Origin: Epiperipatus broadwayi
Lineage: Eukaryota > Onychophora > Udeonychophora > Euonychophora > Peripatidae
Direction: 5' to 3'
NCBI GenBank assembly: GCA_028023455.1
Contig: JAQFVV010000072.1
Span: 3,492,501-3,556,500, forward strand
Length of the DNA stretch: 64,000 nt
The translations under genes and the position numbers were made by a program. Below, piece after piece: positions 1-12,500 of the stretch; the first letter of the stretch is position 1; every line of letters starts with the position of its first letter. Under the pieces are notes generated by a model. The model saw only the letters and a list, made by a program, of their open reading frames with translations. It did no database searches and had not been told where the DNA came from.

Positions 1-2250
1 AAATGATTGACTTTCATCTCTATTAAATGTTCAAAGGCAATATTCTTTCTTTATAATAACTTTTTTCACTTATAGAAATATGATAATGCTTTGCTACCAA
101 GAAATTAAAATCTCTAATGGTTTTGAAGTCAGGATTAACTTTTAGTAAGTTGTAAAATTTAGTAAAAGTTTTAGCATTACACTTAGAAAATATTTTATTA
201 TGCAAAATATTGCAAATCAAATTCAAAAAAGATGCTAAAGGAAGAATAAATTAAAAATGTGATTGTGTATGTTCCTCAGAGAAGGAAAAAATTTTGCCCA
301 TCCACTGTAATATATATTAATTTTATAAAAGTTGATATTTTTTCATCTGCTTATTTATATTTTTGTTTGTTTGTTTTAATTGAAGTTGTCCATAGCGTAA
401 GCTTGTGGTTAAGACCTGTAGAGGTCCCTACCTTCGCATTTTCAAGCGCATATTCTTGAGGTTACAGTCTTAGTAATATTACTTAATATAATAATGTGCA
501 TTTAAATAAATTTATAATTGATATAGCATAATTTGCTGCTTTCTGGTATACACTTAGATTTTTGGTAATTTTCATATTTCATTTCAAAATTAGTTTGCAG
601 GATAAATGTATACAAATTATTTTTTTTTTTTAAAAAAAAATATTCACGTACTTCATATTTAATCATAAATGATAGACTTCTCCCAATGTATTGTTTTTGT
701 ATATATATAAATAAGCTTATTAACAAAGTTTATGATTATAGAGTACTAATAATATGTAATAATTGTTTGATATGGCATCTATATTAAAACTGCATCTTCT
801 AATCTCAAAAGAATTCTTACTGTAGGCAAAAAATGAACCCTATTATCTCATATGGGTAGAATATTATTAATGATGTACAATTTAATACTTATGTGTCTGA
901 TATTTGGATGAATGTTGATGAGAGGAAATTGATCTGCCAAGTGAATTTAAATTATAAGTCCACCCAAATACTGAAAGGATATTTCCTATCCTCATTGAAT
1001 GATTGGTATAATATATATCATTATCGAATCTTCTATCCATATAAGACTATAGAAGCAGATAGAAGTGAATTCATTACTTGTCTGCAACAGGGATTATACT
1101 GATACCAAAAAGTTACATTAATATGGTTAGTGCTTAGAAGTTTATTGCTGCAATTATTCCAAAACTAATCAATCAAATTGTTGATAATATTTATTTATAA
1201 CTTTTAACAGTGAAAGATATTAGTATTTGACTGACTGATTAGTTAAATTTTGTTAATAAATTATATAAAAGTGTATAATAGAAATTGATATGAATTTAAC
1301 ATGTCCCAAAAATATAACATGTAGTTAATTCCATATTGATTATATATAATATCATGTACTAATATTTGAATATTCTGAAAATTAATTAAAAATACTATCC
1401 TGAATATAAATACATATTCATATACCCCTAAATGTACTTCTATCTTTATTTTGCTTAATTAGAATTTAAATCCTTTGTTAACATTACGAGTAAAAATCTA
1501 TGATATAAAAACAACTCTGATAGCCAATAATGGATTCATTTAGTGGACATCCGTAACACATTTAATTCAGCATTAGAAACAAATAATTTCAAAAGGAATG
1601 TAATTCCTTACTTAAGCAAGCTGATTTGGACTATTTTTAGCCAGAACCATATAATGATATCAATATTCTCTAAGATAGTAGAACTTCCATTCAACAACGA
1701 TAGAACTAAATTCTCCACTTCAGTGGTATTCTGAATAATAATAAAATTGCATTAAGGCAAATCTATAGACAATATTAAATCTAATGTTTGACAAAGTTTT
1801 TGATGAAGACATTTCAATTATAGTTATGTTGGGCTATCAAACACAAATTCAATTGAGAAAATGCAAAATATTGGACAGAGGAAAAAAAGTAAAAAAAAAT
1901 TAAATAAACTGCACATGAAATTCTCTAAGTCAACTTAGTATGATAATTGATGTCTGGAAACATTTATTACTCATAAAAGAAAAAAAAAGGTGAAATTAAG
2001 AGGACTCTCACAGATAAATGTTAAATTTGTATTGTTATTATCTTAGACTGACTAGCCTAAATTGGTTCGAGCATCACGTTAAATTCAGTAATTACGAATC
2101 TAACAGTTACTGGTTCAATTTGCATGTTAGACTGTCATTGATCAGGCCAATAATATTGAAATGGTAAGATTTTCTTCGTTTCTTACTTACCCTCATATCC
2201 TTAAACCCTAGTCCTATTGTAATATATATGTTGTGTTTTAATCGGCCAAG
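1..2250. other. A+T-rich sequence without a recognisable gene
   Basis: Open frames here are short (at most about 75 codons), lack recognisable motifs and sit in A+T-rich sequence where chance frames are common. The only structure I see is a run of T followed directly by a run of A at about 620-640, one of several in the window. Confidence 0.6.
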
Positions 2251-2261
2251 ATATATTAGTT

Positions 2262-2402
2262 TAATTTGCAAATGTCAAACTTTCTGTTCTCACAATTTTG
2301 ACATAAACAACTTCATATAAATATATTAATAATGGGTACTAATCATTTATTAAATTAGAGATTATCCCTAGCCCAAATATACACTTTAAATATCAGTTAA
2401 TG
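2262..2402 (+). repeat. Dispersed repeat G1, copy 1
   Basis: This stretch matches two other places, 18230-18385 and 27345-27490. Shared landmarks in order are TTTACAAATGTCAAAC (TTTGCAAATG here), a TTTGACA block, TATATTAAT, ACTAATCATTTATTA, and AGATTATC followed by a block ending in ACTTTAAA. No coding potential or terminal repeat is visible, so the class is unknown. The copies have diverged considerably. Confidence 0.6.
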
Positions 2403-2550
2403 ACTAATATGTATATAATGTTGTAGATGTATCAAGATCTGAGATTTCTTGCTCATGTTCATTATACAATACCTATTTGCTTTTAGCATATTATGGAAGG
2501 ATATACAATCATTGAACTGTAATACATATTTTCAAGTTTATATTTTTAAT

Positions 2551-2608
2551 AGGGCATCTTTTACTTTAAGTCAATCATTAGGGCATCTTTTACTTTAAGT
2601 CAATCATA
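2551..2608. repeat. 29-bp tandem duplication
   Basis: A 29-base unit beginning AGGGCATCTTTTAC occurs twice head to tail at 2551-2579 and 2580-2608, with near identity. This looks like a recent local slippage or repair duplication. Confidence 0.85.
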
Positions 2609-2724
2609 ATGCAACCATACGTAAGCACTGACATGAAATCAACCTCTCTCACTATGGATGCATTTTGAAATATCTACTTTTCAAATGAATAAGACATACA
2701 TAGAAGCATGTTATAATTCAACTT

Positions 2725-2935
2725 TATATCATCATCATCATCAACCATTATCAATCCACTGCAGGATGAAGGTCTCTCCAAGTTCAATTCATCTGTTCTG
2801 ATCTTTAGCTTCTCTTCACAAAAGCATTCCTGCACATTTTCTTATTTCATCCATCCATCTCACATGTGGTCTCTTTCTGGGCCTTTTACAATCTCTTGGA
2901 ACCAGTTTAAGATTTCAATTGCCCATCTATTATCA
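2725..2935 (-). mobile_element. LINE 3' end fragment
   Basis: An ATC-triplet run is followed by a stretch containing CCACTGCAGGATGAAGG and then CATCCATCTCACATG. This arrangement is typical of the antisense 3' end of a widespread invertebrate non-LTR retrotransposon with a simple-repeat tail. Related sequence occurs at 16822-16965 and 31925-32560, the latter with reverse-transcriptase motifs. Only the 3' end survives here. Confidence 0.55.
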
Positions 2936-2939
2936 TATA

Positions 2940-4395
2940 CATATTATTTCAATATATCTTAAATATACTATCAATCTATATATAAATATTTAGGAAGAAT
3001 TACATAACTCTAATTCAATTACTTAGTGCACTTTTTCTAATAATATCACAACATATCCTAATAAGTTTCAATTTAGAATCTTCATTAGAAATATTTCCTT
3101 TTACCAAGACTGTAAAAATACTAATTTAAATATACCACCCAATAAGAAAAAATGTGACAAAAAAAATACATATTTATATTAGAATACCTACAAAGTACTC
3201 AATTTTGATTTAATAAAATAAAGGTGATAAATAAAGGGAAATTTCATTAGATAAGTATCATAAACTTCGACTACAGATTTTGAAATAAAACGATCTAACT
3301 AAATGTGATGAGTCATTTCATAAGTCGGATTAGTTACAACTTTATAAAACTATATTCAAGTCGCCACAATTAAACAAGTCATTGAGCAATATATGAAATA
3401 TGGGTATCAATCACATTGGAGATTCAATCCACATCATTAAGCTTCCTGCATTGTTTCAGATTATTCTGCTAAATTTTAAAAAACAGAGAAGTAGTGCTTA
3501 GTAGACATTGAAGAAACCTAAGAAGTTCAAGATTCAGCCTGATATATTCAAATTATTTCAGATTTCTAAATATTTTAAAATAAAGTTTGATTTAGTATCA
3601 AGCAAAATTTGGTATAGAATGAAAATATCAAAAACAAATCATAATGCCACTACCAGTTCTATACACTTAACACTTTACACTATTTACATGACAAATAAAA
3701 CTATCTGCCATAAACTATAATATCAAGTATTTAAATCTATATTCATTTGCGCTGAGTTTAAAACATTTCAGTATTTGAAAGGTCATTACTTTGGATACCT
3801 GTTTAAGTGTAAATATGTTACTATTCGGACTAATTTGAAACTTTATTGTGCACAGCTGCCATCTAAAATAAAATTCAAATAGCCAAAAAAAAAAAAAAAA
3901 AGGTCAAAAACTTAGCAAGAGGGAACTCACTGATATTTTAATACTTCAATTATACTGTATTAATCAAACCAGATGAACAATAAAAAAGTAGGCATTGGTG
4001 AAAGAAACTTTTACCAATATTATGGATAGGAGCTGATTGATCAAATGATCAGATCAAGTCCGATCCTTCACATACAGTGATAAGTCTGCTTATGCCATCT
4101 TCATTATCTTACAAAAAAGAATATCCCTTCATGGAAAAGCACAAAGTTAGAAATTGCCAATAAGATTTGTAAAATTAAGTGACAACAGTAATAATATACT
4201 GCTTAACAAATTATATAGTTTAGATATCAAAACATAGATGATAAGCTTCAGCAACCATATTGTAAACAGGAAATATTAAATTTCATATAATTGATATAAC
4301 TTAAAATTTCTACTTTTTATTTGGGCTCATTTTTTACTTTATGTATGAACTTTGAACTTCTTTTTAAATACATGTGTACAAATAACATATTTCCA
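2940..4395. other. No gene seen
   Basis: A+T-rich sequence with scattered A runs, the longest near 3885-3901. The 70-codon frame at 3508-3720 has no recognisable domain and no match elsewhere in the window. Confidence 0.55.
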
Positions 4396-4397
4396 AA

Positions 4398-4470
4398 GTA
4401 GTATGAGGTAGCGTGGATAGCTGAGGGTCGTGTGAAAGTCTGAGTTCAAACACCTTATATTGTAAAGATA
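4398..4470 (+). repeat. R1 fragment, tRNA-like 3' part
   Basis: The segment with GGATAGCTGA, GAAAGTCTGAGTTCAAAC and a final ACACC corresponds to the sense-strand 3' part of R1 seen at 41345-41410 and 46000-46045. GAGTTCAAACAC resembles a polymerase III B box. The hammerhead part of R1 is absent. Confidence 0.55.
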
Positions 4471-4474
4471 TCGT

Positions 4475-6160
4475 AAAATGAAACCCACAATGCTTTTCGA
4501 CTGGAACGCTCATTTCCGGTATCTCAGGCATTAACTGCGTCTCAAATAACTTAGTTCATTTCCTCCTAAACATCTAAACAAATTCATATCTTAACAAATT
4601 ATAAAGGTTGTTATATAAATTAATTATACAGTTGCTGATTTAATTTAATGCTATAAATAACAAATAGTATAAATAAAAACTCAAATTAAAAGTCGGGTCA
4701 CATGGTAGAAATAACGTTTATATATTTGCCAGAAGTCAATAACATTGAAAAAGTATTTTCGATATTCACATATTGTACATATTCTACACTCATAAAATTT
4801 AAGATTACATGTAAAGTATATGCAAAAATCAATTATTCTTAATTAATTAAATAAATTTTTAGTCCAATGAATTTGTAAATAATTTACAAATTGAGAAAAA
4901 GGAATCCGTAGATAATGGTATTCTGAGAAATTAAAGTTAAAAAAAAAAAAAATATGGAAAAATGAATTTCATTAAAATTTAATTATAACATGAAAATGTA
5001 GGTCTTAAACATTAATATTTTGAGAAACTGTCAGCTGTTAATGATTTTGAATTTCAAATTTAGTGGACTTTAAATATTTCATTCTTGATACATAGAAGCT
5101 ATTTAACACAATCTTTATCAATTAAGTTTTCTATATTATATATATTCTTTTAAATCTCTTTCAACTGCTTGATTTTTTTTTGCATATTAATTTTCATTTG
5201 ATTAAAAATGGTATTTCTTTGGCTCATTTTTTGAATCGCATTCTCTGATTAATAAATCAATAATTATAATTAAAAGTCAGTAATGAAATTATTTTTCACA
5301 TTTTTTTTCAATCCATTATTCTGATTACTGAAGAATTCAGTTAATTTTATATTCTTTTTTTTTATTTTTTAAGACTGCACTTTTTGTCCTTTAATTTTTT
5401 ATGTAAATTATTTATGTCAAATTTTTTTTTTTGGAATTTTAGTTTATATTTTTAATTTACGTATATATATTAATGTTTAAGTTTTGTAATAATAAACTCA
5501 GAAACAGAAACAGTGCAATATCTCTCAGGATCATATAATAAATATATACTAATGTAAGTCAAAAATGCCCAAAGCTAAATTGGAAATAAGACATAAATAA
5601 TTGTATAAACCAATTTAAATTACAAACAATTAAAATAATTCAACATTAAACTTAACAAAATTAACGTCACATTAAAACAACCAGCAACAGTTTTTCAATA
5701 AGAGCTTTTCAGGGCTTACAATAACCAATCATCTGATGGCCACAAAACGTAAGGCATGAATCATAATGTTATGCATTGGCAATAATCTTAAACTTTTAGA
5801 TAATTTATGTATTATTGTCAGTTTAGTTTTGACTGCCTCCAGTTTATAATACAGTGGATTAGTTGTTATTAATTAATATTTTAAAGACATTACAATTGAT
5901 CTCAGTTATCTTAAAATAATTCACCATAAAGTTTGAATGTGTAACAACATTAGTTTGGATTCACGATAAGTTCACATTTTAAATTCTAATTGGTTGTAAC
6001 AAGTATTTAAAGTGAAGGAAGCTATATATCACATTAGGATTCAAGCACTGTATTTGCAGCAACTGAAAATTGGTATTATAAGTCAAAAATCATAATATGG
6101 AAGAGCTTATGCTTTGTTATTTTAAATAGCTGTAAACTTAAAACTTTATTATTATATAGA
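4475..6160. other. No gene seen
   Basis: A+T-rich sequence with T and A homopolymers. I could not assign any part of it to a repeat family or gene. Confidence 0.5.
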
Positions 6161-6166
6161 TATAAG

Positions 6167-6328
6167 CAAAATTATCCCAAATTCGCAACTCAACCAGACT
6201 ACCCAAAAAAAATAAACTCTAAACAACCAGTGGTTTCGCTTCTGTGTGGAGCAGGGAAACTATTGGTTATGTTTTAGAATTTATTTTTTGGCAAGTCTGG
6301 TTGAGTTGTGAATTTGGGAAAATTTTGA
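6167..6328. repeat. Foldback element (inverted repeat)
   Basis: The left arm (about 6167-6238) is the reverse complement of the right arm (about 6251-6328). Both contain CAACTCAACCAGACT (or its complement) and the poly-A/T patch beside it. The spacer is only about a dozen bases. The DNA could form a hairpin of roughly 70 imperfect pairs. Such foldbacks are often MITEs, but I saw no clear target-site duplication. Confidence 0.7.
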
Positions 6329-6344
6329 TTAAGATTGACAGGTT

Positions 6345-6790
6345 TAGCTTTAGACTTTTAATGTTTATATATATTTAAATACAGGTATACTTTATATCCT
6401 TGGAATTTAGACATAATTATAGGGGTTTGAACCCAGACTTTCAAGCTCCCTTCCGCTAGCCAATCTATCTCATACAACTGATACAAATGACCACACACAT
6501 ATGAAAAAGATAAATAATCTTCAACATATACTGTATATTTCATGCTGAACCAGCATTTATAAGTTGATCTAGATCATCACATCCCACACACACATATATA
6601 TATATAACTATTATAAAACAGTCAACACTTAGACACTCCCAATATAGATAACAATCAAGAATTTCAAACTGCTGTCAAGGCAACCTCATTTTAGCAATAT
6701 ATATATATAATCAGTACTCATTTTATATTAAGATAGCAAATTTTCAAACTTTAATGGACAGGCTTCAATCTGCTCCACCATCCAACACTT
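6345..6790 (-). repeat. R1 repeat, decayed hammerhead copy
   Basis: A near full-length R1 copy in antisense: the tRNA-like part near 6425-6470, the ribozyme region near 6513-6577, and the 5' part ending near 6790. Stem II is perfect (ATGCT with AGCAT), but the core reads CTTATAA instead of CTGATGA, so this copy should not cleave. A foreign segment (G2, 6612-6700) interrupts it inside a TA-rich tract. A second R1 fragment follows in the same orientation at 6890-7050. Confidence 0.7.
6612..6700 (+). repeat. Dispersed repeat G2 inserted in R1
   Basis: The block from AGTCAACACTTAGACA to a palindromic end containing TGTCAAGGCAACCTC is missing from other R1 copies. It recurs in reverse at 17888-17975, and its end recurs at 8233-8251. 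TA-dinucleotide runs lie on both sides, which fits insertion into a TA tract. No coding content is seen. Confidence 0.6.
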
Positions 6791-6889
6791 CAATGATGCT
6801 AATATTATTGTCATGCCTATGTTGACCTTAAGTCATTCTGACCCCTCATGTGTAGCACTTTGTCCATTTAAATACACAGAAGAGGAATG

Positions 6890-7050
6890 GTCAGAATACA
6901 GGCTGAATCTGTATTATTTAAATACAGGTATATTTTACATCCCTTGGAGTTTAGATGTAATTATAGGGGATTTGAACACAGACTTTCAAGCTCCCTTCAG
7001 CTATATATGTATGTGTATAACTTTAGATTTATTTAAAACTTCCACGTAAC
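6890..7050 (-). repeat. R1 fragment, tRNA-like end
   Basis: TTTAAATACAGGTATA, then GGAGTTTAGA, GGGGATTTGAACACAGAC and TTTCAAGCTCCCTTCAGC match the antisense of the R1 3' part. It has the same orientation as the copy at 6345-6790, giving a head-to-tail pair. The ribozyme region is missing. Confidence 0.65.
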
Positions 7051-7059
7051 CATACATTC

Positions 7060-9487
7060 TTGAAAAATACAAATAAAGACATCTGAAAAAAATAAATTGT
7101 TCCAAGATGCACTTTACATGGAACCAACATGCTTTAGTTGCTCCCGATCACTATCTCTTGCTTACAACTGCCAACCGCTCTGTATACATAACTTTGACAC
7201 ATCGAATTCAGATAAATGTCTAATGTACAAAAAAAAAAAAAACCCCAATCTTTAACTAAAATTTAAAGTTTATAACGGAAATAGAAATATGATCATCTCT
7301 TACCTCCTTGATTTATTTATTTGAGGTGGATGGGGTCGGAAATTGTGAGTGTAGAAAATTTAACACGTGCAAATAAAAATTGTAATATATATAAATTGTA
7401 AGATAAAAGCAAATCATATATAGATACATATGAAAATAAATAGTAAATTGATAAAAGACAGCATTTTAATAAAAAAAAAATACCTTCTCTAATATTTAAG
7501 TTTATTTGAATTTCAAACTATCAATGCATTAACAGGAAGAAAAAAAAATCTTGAAAGACAGTTACAGTCAAGTTAAAATTAGCTGTCATCCTGAATTTAG
7601 TTTATCTCCTAGTTTTTCAAAAATCCTTTAGGCAAATATCTAAATGGTCTTATGTTTGTAGATTTTTTTCTTGCCATCATCTGATTAACTTCTCAACAAT
7701 TATCTACACTTTGCAAATGATTTATACTTGGATTCTTCACTTCACTTCTTTTGTCAAATTCACATTCATAACATATATTTCTTACATGGTTTTTCGTTGC
7801 AAATTTTATCAAAACTAACATCAATAGTATTCACACATAATGTATACTTGCTATATTAACTTTGCACTAAAGGTAACGCTGATTTATACAAACACACACA
7901 CACATACATTTTTTTTTTTAATCAAAAGCAGACTTAAAATTTTTATTTTCGATAACCAATCCGTTAGTAAGCTCAACTAGTCATCTATGTATTAATGGTC
8001 AGAAAATGGGTATCTAGTATTATTAGCTAAAAGAAAAGATTCCGGTTTAATCAGATGAATGTTTGAAATATTGATTGTAAAACACAAAATGTGATTGTAA
8101 TATGAGGTTATTTTTATCACTGATAGAAATGTCATATCCAATCATAGTTGAACATATGGCTTAATTTTATTTTGGCATCCCTCTATACATAATTTTCACA
8201 TAATCAAAGAATAAGAAAAGAATACCTACAATCTGTTGTCAAGACAACCTCAATAGATAAAAAGAAAATTTCTCCAGTAGAGATTGCCTTGATCAGAGAT
8301 TGTGGATAGACTATTGATTTATTAAGCTTTAGATGTGATGTTTGTAAATTGTATTTGAAAGCTAGTTAGTTATTGGCAATTTGTGGTTTACTATATATAT
8401 ATATTCTGACATATCGTTTGTATATTCCCTTCCGGGCAATATAGTATTAAATAAATTGGGTTAGCTGAGTTAATGATTACGTTAGGTTAAACGCAAATAA
8501 TTGGTAAATAAAATATCCTGCATTATATTTAAACATTCTACTAGCAAAATAATGAAAAGGTTCAGTTTATAAAATAAATAAATAAATAAATAAATACTTA
8601 TTATATTATGAGACTTGGAAGTGAAATACAGATGACAAAAAAGATTACATTGAGCTAATATCCCACAGGATACTACCTCAATGGCATAAGAATACTATCC
8701 CTATCCCCCCTATTATTATCTCAAATAAATGAACTTATAGTATTCTTACGACTTTAATAAAACCTAATCATTAAGATTAAACTACTAACTAAATCTTAAT
8801 CTTTTTATCTACAATAATTTAGCTCAATAAAATCTCAGGTTCATAAAACTATTCTAAGTTAATTAAAATCACTAGTAAAACATGATAAGGGATTTTTATG
8901 TCATACTCTACTATACCTAACTAATAATAATAAATAATAATAATATTCTTCATTGGATGGACTAATTTTTATGTATCTTTTCTTCACTATAATTTATTCC
9001 CATAATAATAATAAGAAAATACTATAATATAATCTTTTATCTTCATATAATAACGTAATAAGTATGTGGTAGCATTTTATAATCTGAAAAATATGTGTGG
9101 CAACGGATAGCATATAATTCGATGTACTATTATAATAATCAATTTATGACCATAAGATAATGTAAAATGTGATTTCTTAAATAAATAAATTCCAAGAAAA
9201 TATTAGAACTCTTAAAATAATACTTTATTTATTTCTGTGCAAAAATGTTATGTTTGATTCAATTATTCTGTGTGTACTATGCATTTTAATGGAAAAGAAA
9301 ATAGTCTGAACACACAAATTTTTGAAAAACAAATTTGACAAAGTTTTTATTACAACAATAAAATAAGATAACAATTTATTTACACTATTTACACTTGGTA
9401 TTCCAAATGTGCACCGTTATACATCTCTTATTAATTGTACTTATTAAAACAATAGAGAATCTAATTAAGTCTTCACTCTGACTTAAA

Positions 9488-9557
<70 letters not shown>

Positions 9558-12500
9558 CAATTTTTATCTATTTCTTTGTTATCAATTTTTTTATGATACA
9601 ATTATGTTTCTTTATACTTATTCTAACATATAATATCTTTAAGTATTATTTCAATATGCTTCCTTTTAAAACATCCATTGAAACATAGAACAGAAAACAC
9701 AAAAAAATCGAGTACGGATCTTTTAACTAAACAATTTTCATTTTGCAATGTTGTGAAATACTACATAATATATCTACTGTTAATTTATTAGTATAATATG
9801 TGGACATCGTTGTTAACTATACCATGATTATTAAACACAATATATATCCCACTTAACATTACTTTAACACTGAATAGCTGTAATCATTGATGTATTCCTT
9901 ATTATTTAAATAAATACACAAATTGTGACTATGCTTATTTTATATTGTTTTGCTTTATAACATTATATCTTAAAAATATGCAATACTCATAAAAAATGAA
10001 ATAAAATATTTGAAATTATTTAACATTTCAAAAAGTAACTTTGCTTTATTTATTTTATTCTTGATATACAGAAAATATTCTATGATTCTTTATCATTTTA
10101 GGTCCATTGGATTTTCAATTCCAACTTGCACAAATTCTACTCCTTCTTATAAGTAAATGAACTTATCTTATTCATACAATAACATTTCTTAAATTCTAAA
10201 TTATTTATTATTTCTTTACAAAATACACAATACTGTTCGATGTAGTTACTTTGGAAAATGAGATAGCGAATAGATGTACAGGCCTAGGGAAGAAAAACTA
10301 GAGTCTAACTCATAGTACATATTGGATCAAATACCATGGCACAGTGTATCAATAAAAAATAGAGGCCTGACCCATTTGTCTAATGTCCTCCACTACCAAC
10401 AATGATGTTAAGCTATTATTTCAGCTTTATAAAACATCAGTATGCAAATAAAATAGGCACTGCCCACAAATAAATATATCAGCTACAGGGCATTGTTAAC
10501 TGTACTGTATACTTAATAAGATTACAAAAATTCTATTCCTATTCCTCTAATACATCCTACATTGATATCATCTCTTTGGTTTCATGTTCTCCAGATTACT
10601 CCCAAGTCACTATCTTATCATCATTTCCTAATACATTTATCAAATCTTACATCGACAAATGAAAAACTAACTCACATATTCAAAATAATAAACAAAATTC
10701 AAACATAATTAAAACGAACTCACTAATCTACAAAAAAAGTCTGCTTTACTTTCCTATACCATATTCTTAAACAACATACAAAAATAATCATTACTTATAC
10801 TTTAAATATCTAATAATATTAAAGTTTTTTAAAGAATCATATAACTATTCATCATCATGTTGCGTTACATTACTAATATGAAATTAAAGTATGCATATTC
10901 CCAGAAATAAACAAATCCTAATCTTATAATTTAAATGTGTTGTACAAGTGCATTCACATACAACTCAACATTTATACTTCAATACAATATAATTCATTGG
11001 CAATCTGCAAAAGAAAAAAAAATACATCATAAAATATATCAATATTCACAACTACTACCTAAGTGATATCAACTTGTAATCACTTACGATATCTTCATGT
11101 CCATCAATTAAAATAAACATTGCATATATGAAATACATCCATACTTCCACACTTTAAAAATAAATGTTAACTTATTTAAAATATCAAAGCTATTTTACTA
11201 TAAGATTATTATATCATTAGTACTAAATTAATATTCATGTTCCTACTCTTCTAATTAAAATAATATTACACTTTTAAAAGTTAATAAAATAAATCAAGAC
11301 AATAATTACGTATATCTTCAGCTGATGAATATTCTTTATAAAGTTCAAATGTTTTTATTTTCTCGAGAGTTTTTTTTTTAAAAAAAAAAAGTTCTAAGAG
11401 CTTTTAAAACCCCCAATCATTGCTAAATTCTCCTGCTTGCCAATGAACAACCGCCCCCATCTTGGCACATGCGTTGTAATTCCTTCCGGTGTGATGTGCA
11501 AAGTTTTAAAAATGAATAATAAAAAAAAGTAAATTACGACGATGTCTAAATCTTGAAAAGTAATAAAAATAATCATTAATCGGTTCTGGAAAAGTTCATA
11601 GAATAATAGTTTATGGTTTCTATTGTCCAGAACAATGATTATTAAAATAATAATAAAATCATAAGATGTGAAAAATAATATCTTGAAGCTTCCATTCTAG
11701 AGGATCCTTTAATGGCTTGGTGATGCATTATGTCTCGGTAATTTGACTACGGGCAATCCGGATAAAACTTTTTGCGCATTTTAAAAATATTTCCATAATT
11801 CCATATTTCTGTTTATTCACATGTTCCATTTCTTTATAGGTTTATTCTTCAGGATAATTTACTATTTATTATCCATTTATAACTGTTTCCATTACTGTTT
11901 AAATTATCAGTTTTTAAATAATTTTTACGAACGTGTATAACCTTAAATAATATAGGTTTTATTATATACGCTTTTCCAAAAATACTTTCCTTTAGATATC
12001 ATTTATGATAGTTTTTTCTTTAAATATTTACAATGTTTTCCTTTAAAAAGGATAAAACATTTATTTTTATAGCATTATATTTTCCGTAAAATATTATCAA
12101 CTAATTGTATTACTTGAGGGTTTTGAACATGACTACTCACTATGATAAAGATGCGTTGTTCACTTTTAATCTGCAAGTAGCTTTTCTGTTAAGCTTTCTG
12201 CACAATATCCAAAATAATTCTGTGCTTACTGGAATAGGTTCTCTTGGTTAATACCATTAATATTGCATTAACAATTATTATTCTCATTTTTAAAATCTTA
12301 ATTAAATGTGTATCACTTATTGGCATTTCCATATTTTTTACTGCAAAATTATATTAAGTTTTGACAAGTAATCCTGGTAATGGGAACTTTAAATTAGCAA
12401 TGCATATTTTTAATAAAGTTATTAAAATATATTTATACTACGCTCTCTTTGCAAATACTTAAAAAAAATTAATATCCTATTAGTTTGCAAATAAATTATA

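Noticed and set aside
6358-6543. A 61-codon minus-strand frame recurring in similar form at 15007-15267
   Set aside because: Both are translations of R1 repeat sequence (shared FSYVCGH). Similarity comes from the repeat and there is no sign of protein-level selection.
9489-9556. A possible CRISPR-like or satellite array
   Set aside because: It is a plain trinucleotide microsatellite with no spacers. No CRISPR-like array was found anywhere in the window.
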